DNA of 5,066 nt, taken from contig JAIXYF010000165.1 of NCBI GenBank assembly GCA_027490345.1, positions 1 to 5,066 on the forward strand. The letters run 5' to 3'. Below, piece by piece: positions 1 to 4,593 of the stretch. The stretch comes from Novosphingobium sp. (GTDB lineage Bacteria > Pseudomonadota > Alphaproteobacteria > Sphingomonadales > Sphingomonadaceae). Both the position numbers and the translations under genes were made by a program. How positions within the stretch are numbered: position 1 is the stretch's first letter; each line of letters opens with the position of its first letter. The notes beneath the pieces are model-generated. The model was not told where the DNA came from. It saw only the letters and a list, made by a program, of their open reading frames with translations, and searched no databases.

Positions 1-13
1 ACCGCAGACGCAT
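1..13 (-). CDS. Possible start of the next gene downstream of serS (only 4 codons visible)
   Basis: On the minus strand the serS stop codon is followed by a TGATG overlap, so an ATG begins at position 13 and reads M-R-L-R before the window ends. A stop/start overlap of this kind often marks a translationally coupled gene. In sphingomonads surE commonly follows serS and its protein often starts Met-Arg, but four codons cannot identify anything and the ATG may be chance. This is a pointer to the edge, not an identification. Confidence 0.2.
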
Positions 14-1305
14 CAGCCGAGCGGGGTCAGGCGCGCGATACCGCCCATGTAGGGCTTGAGCACTTCGGGAACCTCCACCGTGCCATCGCCCTGCTGGTAG
101 TTTTCCAGCACGGCGACGAGCGTGCGGCCCACGGCAAGGCCGGAGCCGTTGAGCGTGTGGACGAATTCCGTGCCTGCTTTCTTGCCATCTGGGCCTTCCG
201 GCCGATACCGCGCGTTCATGCGCCGGGCCTGGAAATCGCCGCAAGTGGAGCAGGACGAGATCTCGCGGTAGGCGTTCTGGCCGGGGAGCCAGACTTCGAG
301 ATCATACGTCCGCCTCGCCGTGAAGCCCATGTCGCCCGAACAGAGCAGCATCTTGCGATAGGGGAGATCCAGCGCCTGCAGGATCGATTCTGCCGCTTCG
401 GTCATCCGCTCATGCTCGGCGTCCGAATCCTCGGGCCGGGTGATCGAGACAAGCTCGACCTTTTCGAACTGGTGCTGGCGGATGAACCCGCGCGTATCGC
501 GCCCCGCCGCGCCCGCTTCGGAGCGGAAGCAGGGGGTTAGCGCGGTCATGCGCAGGGGCAGCGCGCTATCGGGCAGGATCTGGCCCTGCACCGCGTTCGT
601 AAGGCTGACTTCGGCGGTGGGGATGAGCCAGCGGCCGTCGGTGGTCTTGAACAGGTCTTCCGCGAACTTGGGGAGCTGGCCAGTGCCGAACACCGCCTCG
701 TCTTTCACCAGTAGCGGGGGCATGCATTCGGTGTAGCCGTTTTCGCCGGTCTGCCGATCGAGCATGAACTGCGCCAGCGCGCGATGGAGGCGGGCCATCG
801 CCCCGCGCAGGAAGGTGAAGCGCGCGCCTGCGATCAGCGCGCCCGTCTCGAAATCGAGGCCGAGCGGGGGGCCGAGATCGGCGTGTTCGATAGGCTGGAA
901 ATCGAAGCTGCGCGGCGTGCCCCAGCGGCTGACTTCGACGTTGCCAGCCTCGTCCTCACCCTGCGGCACATCATCGGCGGGCAGGTTAGGGTGGGCAGCC
1001 AGCGCCGCGTTAAGCTCGGCGGTGAGGCGGCGCTCGTCCTCTTCCAGCGCGGGGAGGGTGGTTTTCAGCTCGGCGACTTCGGCTTTCAGCGCTTCCGCCG
1101 TGTCCTTGTCGCCCTTGCCCATGGCGGCACCGATGGCCTTCGATGCCTCGTTACGGCGGGCCTGCGCTTCCTGCATCCGGGTGGCGACATCGCGCCGCGC
1201 GGTATCTACGCCAAGGATCGCCTCGGACTGCGGGGCGACGCCGCGGCGGGCGAGGGCGGTGTCGAACCCTTGCGGGTTCTCGCGGATCAGGCGGATATCG
1301 TGCAT
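13..1305 (-). CDS. serS: Seryl-tRNA synthetase (class II), complete, 430 aa
   Basis: This cytosolic enzyme activates serine with ATP and charges tRNA-Ser (and tRNA-Sec where present). Residues about 30-100 form the charged, Ala/Glu/Lys-rich N-terminal coiled-coil arm that grips the tRNA long variable arm. The class II catalytic core follows: the serine-binding TAE at 230-232, motif 2 from FRSEAG (260-265) through RGFIRQHQFEKVE (272-284), the REISSCSTCGDFQARR segment (347-362), and motif 3 at NGSGLAVGRTLVAVLENYQ (386-404) with the ATP-binding Arg394. The length is normal for the family and no key block is missing. The start is the ATG at 1305 because MHDIRLIREN matches the usual N-terminus; the open frame extends 32 codons further upstream, but that part is low-complexity and crosses a hairpin. 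The Shine-Dalgarno is weak (GGA, 2 nt before the ATG) and lies in a stem. The gene sits 49 nt downstream of the DUF2892 gene and may share its promoter. Confidence 0.97.
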   Translation of the reverse strand: MHDIRLIRENPQGFDTALARRGVAPQSEAILGVDTARRDVATRMQEAQARRNEASKAIGAAMGKGDKDTAEALKAEVAELKTTLPALEEDERRLTAELNAALAAHPNLPADDVPQGEDEAGNVEVSRWGTPRSFDFQPIEHADLGPPLGLDFETGALIAGARFTFLRGAMARLHRALAQFMLDRQTGENGYTECMPPLLVKDEAVFGTGQLPKFAEDLFKTTDGRWLIPTAEVSLTNAVQGQILPDSALPLRMTALTPCFRSEAGAAGRDTRGFIRQHQFEKVELVSITRPEDSDAEHERMTEAAESILQALDLPYRKMLLCSGDMGFTARRTYDLEVWLPGQNAYREISSCSTCGDFQARRMNARYRPEGPDGKKAGTEFVHTLNGSGLAVGRTLVAVLENYQQGDGTVEVPEVLKPYMGGIARLTPLG

Positions 1306-1307
1306 GG

Positions 1308-1339
1308 TCCGGGCGCTATGCCGTTTGCCAGCGCCCGGA
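1308..1339 (-). promoter_or_regulatory. Perfect 10-bp inverted repeat (hairpin) directly before the serS start
   Basis: TCCGGGCGCT at 1308-1317 and AGCGCCCGGA at 1330-1339 are exact reverse complements separated by 12 nt. As minus-strand RNA this gives a very GC-rich stem that begins 15 nt after the DUF2892 stop and ends 2 nt before the serS ATG. Its 3' arm contains the only GGA that could serve as the serS ribosome-binding site. No U-tract follows, so it does not look like a standard intrinsic terminator. It may limit serS translation, attenuate read-through from the upstream gene or stabilise an mRNA end; which of these applies is inference. Confidence 0.6.
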
Positions 1340-1354
1340 GCAAGTGCGGCGCGA

Positions 1355-1534
1355 TCAAGTGTGCAGGCCGACCAGGCTGTAGAGCGGGCAGACGCCCACA
1401 AAAGCGGTGACGATTGGCACGATGGCGACCAGCGCGAGCATGGGATACCCAGCGATCAGGCTGAACACGATAATCATGGCGGCGAGCGCCAGACGGATCA
1501 CGCGGTCGGCATCGCCGAGGTTGGTCTTGAACAT
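1355..1534 (-). CDS. Small inner-membrane protein, DUF2892 / YgaP-type transmembrane domain, 59 aa
   Basis: The reading frame runs from ATG at 1534 to TGA at 1355 and encodes 59 residues. The N-terminus MFKTNLGDADRVIRL has the family's N-x-G-x-x-D-R-x-x-R pattern. Two hydrophobic helices follow at about residues 13-30 and 32-48, joined by a Gly-Tyr-Pro turn, then the hallmark GVCPLYSLVGLHT at 47-59 with Cys49 and Pro50. This combination is typical of DUF2892 (PF11127), also found as the membrane part of the rhodanese YgaP. As a stand-alone protein it has no established function; links to sulfur or redox metabolism rest on YgaP. An AAGGGA ribosome-binding site lies 7 nt before the ATG (1542-1547). 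Upstream is an FNR-type promoter, so expression under low oxygen or redox stress is likely. serS follows on the same strand. Confidence 0.85.
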   Translation of the reverse strand: MFKTNLGDADRVIRLALAAMIIVFSLIAGYPMLALVAIVPIVTAFVGVCPLYSLVGLHT

Positions 1535-1542
1535 GGCTTGGT

Positions 1543-1569
1543 CCCTTCACTTCGCTTGGGTGTGAAGGG
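1543..1569. repeat. 8-bp inverted repeat over the DUF2892 transcription start and ribosome-binding site
   Basis: CCCTTCAC (1543-1550) and GTGAAGGG (1562-1569) are perfect reverse complements separated by 11 nt. On the minus strand the arm nearest the gene overlaps the AAGGGA ribosome-binding site and the distal arm abuts the -10 element. If transcription starts upstream (read-through from the P450 operon), the RNA stem would hide the ribosome-binding site. If it starts at about 1563, most of the distal arm is not transcribed and the repeat would act as a DNA operator, if at all. Confidence 0.45.
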
Positions 1570-1575
1570 GTTATG
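1563..1575 (-). promoter_or_regulatory. Predicted -10 element and transcription start for DUF2892 (and perhaps serS)
   Basis: Minus-strand CATAAC (1575 down to 1570) matches the -10 consensus TATAAT at four of six positions. A start 7 nt after it falls on an A at 1563. Counting back, the centre of the FNR-type box at 1604.5 lies at -41.5, the textbook position for a class II FNR-dependent promoter, where no good -35 is needed. The leader would be 29 nt. The start site is predicted from spacing only. Confidence 0.5.
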
Positions 1576-1597
1576 CCGCGTGCCGGGTGGGCGAACA

Positions 1598-1611
1598 TTG
1601 ATGCGGATCAA
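1598..1611. promoter_or_regulatory. FNR/FixK-family binding site, perfect TTGAT-N4-ATCAA
   Basis: The sequence TTGATGCGGATCAA is an exact match to the FNR/Anr/FnrL/FixK palindrome TTGAT-N4-ATCAA. It lies in the 83-bp gap between the SnoaL-like gene stop (1618) and the DUF2892 start (1534), and is correctly placed to activate the latter. FNR-type proteins activate at such sites under oxygen limitation; Dnr/FixK-type relatives share nearly the same site and respond to nitric oxide or two-component input. Which regulator binds cannot be told from the DNA. Confidence 0.7.
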
Positions 1612-1617
1612 GACTGG

Positions 1618-2136
1618 CTAGATTGCACGGTACTTTGCGTGCCCGCCTTGCAGCACTTCCAAAATCGGCAGGGGGAAGGCGGCGTCCGGATCGAACACCG
1701 GCTGGTCCGGGATCGGGTGCGACCAATCGAGCACATAATCGCGCCGGGCAATGCGCCATTCGCTGCCGCGCTTCTCGAAGGCATCGAGATAGCGTCCGCC
1801 ATACAGCGTTCCGGCATACGTGCCCTCGTCGCTGCGGCGCGCGCCGGCGGTGAGGCCGTAGGTCTCCACTTCCGCGTGCGCTTCATTGATCAGGCGGATC
1901 GCGGGCGGGCTGGTCATGTGCCAGCGCCGGGCGATCTGACTTTCGATGGCCAAGACAACAGGCACGAAATCGGCGGCGATGCCTTTGAAGAACCCGTAAT
2001 CGATGGCGGCGTCCGGCCAGAAGCAGCTGGCCTGCCCGGCCTCGTCCAGCCAATCGAGCGTGCGCGAATAGCGGGCGAGGATGTCGATGATCGCATCCTT
2101 GGCCAGCAGGTCGTCGAGGCAGGTCGCGGCGCTCAT
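1618..2136 (-). CDS. SnoaL-like / NTF2-like fold protein, 172 aa
   Basis: This is a probable small cytosolic enzyme or accessory protein of the cone-shaped NTF2 fold (SnoaL_4 type). The N-terminal helices carry LLAKDAIIDILARYSRTLDW (10-29), followed by the FWPDAAIDYGFFKG segment (39-52), the pattern 'aI.dll.rY.r.lD ... f.pDa..dyg...G' seen in this family. HMTSPPAIRLINEAHAEVETY (73-93) and GGRYLDAFEKRGSEWRIARRDYVLDW (113-138) give the later strands, ending in the usual Gly-x-Trp-x-Ile-like core strand. Family members include polyketide cyclases, dehydratases, isomerases and the beta subunits of ring-hydroxylating dioxygenases, so the reaction is not determined; no dioxygenase alpha subunit is nearby. 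The start at 2136 is chosen over an ATG five codons upstream because it forms an ATGA overlap with the ABM gene stop. The Shine-Dalgarno is poor, consistent with translational coupling. It is the last gene of the P450 operon. Confidence 0.82.
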   Translation of the reverse strand: MSAATCLDDLLAKDAIIDILARYSRTLDWLDEAGQASCFWPDAAIDYGFFKGIAADFVPVVLAIESQIARRWHMTSPPAIRLINEAHAEVETYGLTAGARRSDEGTYAGTLYGGRYLDAFEKRGSEWRIARRDYVLDWSHPIPDQPVFDPDAAFPLPILEVLQGGHAKYRAI

Positions 2137-2534
2137 GCGCGGGCGGCCCACCAGGCGGGGATGGTCAGGGGGAAGCGTTCCTGCGCGGTTTTCAGGTCGG
2201 CGTCTGCGTCATCGGGGAGCGGCGTGTCTGCTGTGGGGGCAAGACCGCCACCTGCACCTTTCACCGGATCGACGTATTCGAGGCGGATGTCTTCAAGCAC
2301 AGCTGCAAAATCATGGCCTTCGTGGTGAGGCGACATCTGGTGGCGATAGAAGGCCTCTTTGTCGTCAAACGAGAGCAGACAATAATAGAGGTTCGGCGCC
2401 TCGCCCTTCCAATATTCATAGCGCTTCACGCCGGTTTCGGTGCTCCACGTCTGGTGGATCATGTCGGCCATGATCCCCTCCCATTGGGCCTCGGAGCCGG
2501 GCTTGATGCGGATATGCGCGAGCAGAGTGGTCAT
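2133..2534 (-). CDS. ABM-family (antibiotic biosynthesis monooxygenase fold) protein, 133 aa
   Basis: Residues 1-90 fit the dimeric alpha/beta-barrel ABM domain: a first strand TLLAHIRIKPGSEAQWE (3-19), a central strand at GVKRYEYWKGEAPNLYYCLLSF (35-56) and the helix DDKEAFYRHQMSPHHE (57-72), which is the family's 'keAf..H..sphh' segment. Related proteins are cofactor-free quinol monooxygenases, or binding and heme-handling proteins, so oxygenation or handling of an intermediate is plausible but not shown. Residues 91-133 form an extra Gly/Pro/Asp-rich tail ending in the hydrophobic IPAWWAARA, beyond the usual length of about 95-105 residues. The start at 2534 is supported by the ATGA overlap with the P450 stop and by GGGAG eight nt upstream (2543-2547); the frame stays open 42 codons further upstream inside the P450 gene, in sequence that does not look like protein. 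It is the middle gene of the operon. Confidence 0.82.
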   Translation of the reverse strand: MTTLLAHIRIKPGSEAQWEGIMADMIHQTWSTETGVKRYEYWKGEAPNLYYCLLSFDDKEAFYRHQMSPHHEGHDFAAVLEDIRLEYVDPVKGAGGGLAPTADTPLPDDADADLKTAQERFPLTIPAWWAARA

Positions 2535-3877
2535 GCGGTGGTCTCCCGGCCAAGAACAGGTACAAAGGTGCAGTGGAGGGCGAGCGTGCCGAGCATGATG
2601 CCCGGCTGGTGGAGGAAGGTGTTGCCGGGGGCATAGTCGAGCGCGGCGAGCCGATCGCACAGGCGGTTCCAGGCGATGGTTTGCTCAAGGCGCGAGAGGC
2701 CGGTGCCGGGGCAGACGCGCGGGCCAGCCGAAAACGCGAGGTGGCGGGTTACGGCGGCGCGGTCGAGCTTCAATTCCAGCGGGTCGTCAAATTCGTCCGG
2801 ATCGATATTGGCAGCGCCCCAGCGCAGATGGAGCGTGGAACCGGCGGGGACATGGATGCCTTGGAATATCTCATCCTGCGCGGTGATGCGGGTGGAGAGG
2901 CCCTGCGTGGGGGAGCGCAAGCGCATCCCTTCTTCCGTGAACGGACGGATCAGCGCGCGGTCTGCTTTCAGTTTCGCAAACAGGCCGGGCCGCTCGATCA
3001 GGAGCTGGGCTTGCTCCACCAGCGCATATTGCGTCGTCTCCAGCCCGCCGATGACCATGGCGTAGACGATCCCGTCGATCTCGTCGTCGGTCAGCTTGCG
3101 GCCTAGCGCCTCGTAATGGACCTGCGTGAGGAAGCTGATCATGTCCTCCCCCGGATTGGCGCGGCGGCGGCGAACGTGGCCCCGCACATAATCGGAAAAT
3201 CCGGCGAGAAGGCGGAACTTCTCGGCGGTCTGCTCGGCGGTCATTATGTTGTTGTGTCCGCAGCCGTGGACATAGGACATGACTTGCGCGTTGCCCCAGA
3301 TTTCGAGGTCTTTCACGTCCTCCAGCGGGAAGCCGAGCACGTCTGCCATCGTGCGCTGGGGCAGGGGGCGCGCGAAATCGGCGACGAAATCGAACTGCTC
3401 GCCCCCATGATCTTTGCCGATCCACCCGTCGATCAGCGCATCGACATGGCCGGTGATTATCGCCTCGTGCCGCTTCGCGCCGGGGCCGACCCACGGGTCG
3501 GTCAATTGCTGGCGGTGCGCCCGCCACAGCTGCGGATTGGGGCGCAACGATGCGATGGATTTCACCATCGCGTCGATATCGGGCATCGCGCGGACCGAGG
3601 CGGGATCGGCCTTGCGCGCTTCGAGCAGCAGCGAAAGCGTGGGCGGAAAGCGCTCCCAATCGCGCACCACGCGCGCGATATCTTCGTATTTGGAGAGGAT
3701 GAAGGCGTCGCGGTCCGCCGTCAGCCCTTCTCCGGGCAGGCGCAGCACCGGGGCCTCGGCATGAAGGATGGCATAGGCCTCATACCAATGCTCGGCCGCA
3801 CCGGGGCTGAACAGATCGACGTCCGCCAGCGCGTGCGGGCAGCCCATCGGGCTCAGGTCGTGATTGGCGTGGCGCAT
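2531..3877 (-). CDS. Cytochrome P450, complete, 448 aa
   Basis: This is a soluble bacterial P450 that should use two electrons from a ferredoxin-type partner and O2 to hydroxylate or oxidise a hydrophobic substrate. All core motifs are visible: helix C W118-x-x-x-R122 (heme propionate contact), I-helix GGLETT (277-282) with the acid-Thr oxygen-activation pair E280/T281, K-helix E316-x-x-R319, and the heme loop FSAGPRVCPG (382-391) with the ligand Cys389. There is no N-terminal membrane anchor. The usual bacterial helix-C signature (DPPEH-x-x-x-R) is replaced here by NPQLWRAHR (114-122), and the heme loop has Ser and Arg where FG-x-G-x-H is common. The start at 3877 has a GGAG ribosome-binding site 7 nt upstream (3885-3888); Met11 is a weaker alternative. 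It is the first gene of a three-gene operon and lies divergent from an AhpD-like gene and a second P450. CYP family and substrate are unknown; no redox partner is in view. Confidence 0.95.
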   Translation of the reverse strand: MRHANHDLSPMGCPHALADVDLFSPGAAEHWYEAYAILHAEAPVLRLPGEGLTADRDAFILSKYEDIARVVRDWERFPPTLSLLLEARKADPASVRAMPDIDAMVKSIASLRPNPQLWRAHRQQLTDPWVGPGAKRHEAIITGHVDALIDGWIGKDHGGEQFDFVADFARPLPQRTMADVLGFPLEDVKDLEIWGNAQVMSYVHGCGHNNIMTAEQTAEKFRLLAGFSDYVRGHVRRRRANPGEDMISFLTQVHYEALGRKLTDDEIDGIVYAMVIGGLETTQYALVEQAQLLIERPGLFAKLKADRALIRPFTEEGMRLRSPTQGLSTRITAQDEIFQGIHVPAGSTLHLRWGAANIDPDEFDDPLELKLDRAAVTRHLAFSAGPRVCPGTGLSRLEQTIAWNRLCDRLAALDYAPGNTFLHQPGIMLGTLALHCTFVPVLGRETTA

Positions 3878-4005
3878 GGCCTCTCTCCCCCGGCTCTATC
3901 GAAATCGCCAGTTGTTGTAGGGGGGATGGTGCATGACCAATGCCCGGTCTGCCACGATCACTTTTGCCATGATCACTTCCCGCAGCGCTCACAGGAGACC
4001 GCGCC
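3878..4005. promoter_or_regulatory. Divergent promoter region between the two catabolic operons
   Basis: These 128 bp separate the P450 start (minus) from the AhpD-like start (plus) and must hold both promoters. Good ribosome-binding sites lie at each end: GGAG on the minus strand at 3885-3888 and AGGAGA on the plus strand at 3993-3998. A weak minus-strand promoter candidate is TTGGTC (3935-3940) with TACAAC (3914-3919), but its 15-bp spacer is short. I found no convincing plus-strand -35/-10. A tandem repeat at 3951-3978 is the best operator candidate and could control both directions. Confidence 0.6.
3951..3978. repeat. Two tandem 13-bp direct repeats, possible operator
   Basis: GCCACGATCACTT (3951-3963) and GCCATGATCACTT (3966-3978) differ at one base and are spaced 15 bp start to start. 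Each contains a GATC core, and the second holds the palindrome TGATCA. They end 14 bp before the AGGAGA ribosome-binding site of the AhpD-like gene. Paired repeats in a divergent gap usually mark a transcription factor site; the regulator is not in the window and its family cannot be told. Confidence 0.45.
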
Positions 4006-4593
4006 ATGACTCGCGTCGCCAAGATTGCCCCTGAAGACTGGGATCCCCGCCTGCGCGCCGCGCTGAAGCCGGAAGACCGCACCGAGATCGAACAGGGAAT
4101 GATCCGCTTCCTCGCCCACTGCCCCGATCAGGTGCTGGGGATGATGCAGTTTGCCGGCGCGCTCAAAGTGCATCGCCAGCTGCCGGAAAAGCTGGTGGAA
4201 CTGGTGCGGCTGCGCGTGGCCTTCTTCAACCAGTGCCGCAGCTGCATGGCGATCCGCTATACCGATGCGCTGGAAGACGGCGTGACCGAGGATCTGGTCT
4301 GCTCGCTGGAACGCCCGCAGGAGGCCGAGAACCTGACGCCTGCCGAAAAGGCCGCGATCCGCTTTGGCGAGGCTTTCGCGACCGACCATTTGCGCATCGA
4401 CGAGGCGATGTATGCCGGGCTGCGCGAGCATTTCAGCGAGTCCGAGATCGTCGAGCTGGGCATGACCTGCGCGTTTTTCGTGGGCTTCGGGCGGCTGGCG
4501 GCGACGCTGCATATGGTGGAGGAATTGCCCGATGCGTTCCGGCAGGAAGGTGTGGTCGCGCCTTGGGGTGAGGAACGGGTGATCGTGCGATGA
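4006..4593 (+). CDS. Carboxymuconolactone decarboxylase / AhpD-like family protein, 195 aa
   Basis: This is an all-helical CMD/AhpD-fold protein of about the length of the AhpD group. The conserved core is LVELVRLRVAFFNQCRSCMAIRY (63-85): Glu65, Cys77 and Cys80 keep the AhpD spacing (Glu, then +12 Cys, +3 Cys), so a redox-active Cys pair is likely. The position of the AhpD proton-relay His (+4 after the second Cys) is Arg84 here, and the His between the cysteines is Ser79, so ordinary AhpD peroxidase chemistry is uncertain. A second helical half follows (LTPAEKAAIRFGEAFATDH, 110-128, and ELGMTCAFFVGFGRLAATLH, 150-169). The ATG at 4006 has AGGAGA eight nt upstream. It is the first gene of the plus-strand operon and its stop overlaps the next P450 start (ATGA), suggesting a role in the same pathway: peroxide or disulfide chemistry, or a decarboxylation or isomerisation step. 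Which of these cannot be decided. Confidence 0.88.
   Translation: MTRVAKIAPEDWDPRLRAALKPEDRTEIEQGMIRFLAHCPDQVLGMMQFAGALKVHRQLPEKLVELVRLRVAFFNQCRSCMAIRYTDALEDGVTEDLVCSLERPQEAENLTPAEKAAIRFGEAFATDHLRIDEAMYAGLREHFSESEIVELGMTCAFFVGFGRLAATLHMVEELPDAFRQEGVVAPWGEERVIVR

Noticed and set aside
1308..1339. Intrinsic terminator or T-box element before serS
   Set aside because: No U-tract follows the stem, and the leader between DUF2892 and serS is too short for a T-box, a class found mainly in Firmicutes. It is kept only as a hairpin of unknown role.
1306..1401. N-terminal extension of SerS by 32 codons
   Set aside because: The sequence is not SerS-like, crosses the 10-bp hairpin and overlaps the DUF2892 gene. 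MHDIRLIREN is the normal family N-terminus.
1598..1611. The FNR-type palindrome as terminator of the P450 operon
   Set aside because: A 5-bp stem with a 4-nt loop, rich in A/T and without a T-tract, is too weak for a terminator. The exact FNR consensus and promoter spacing explain it better.
764..1621. Plus-strand open frame of 285 codons opposite serS and DUF2892
   Set aside because: It is Ser/Arg/Ala-rich low-complexity translation, antisense to a clear serS and crossing the FNR-type promoter; it has no plausible domain.
1573..2328. Plus-strand open frame of 251 codons opposite the SnoaL-like and ABM genes
   Set aside because: It covers the antisense of two genes with family motifs and coupled start/stop signals, and has no recognisable protein pattern.
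2535..2660. N-terminal extension of the ABM protein by 42 codons
   Set aside because: It lies inside the P450 coding end, is Arg/His/Pro-rich, and the ABM barrel starts right at the internal Met with a ribosome-binding site and ATGA overlap.
3116..4009. Long plus-strand open frame (297 codons) opposite the P450 gene
   Set aside because: It is antisense to a P450 with all core motifs, has no recognisable domain, and runs across the divergent promoter gap. Long antisense frames are expected in GC-rich DNA.
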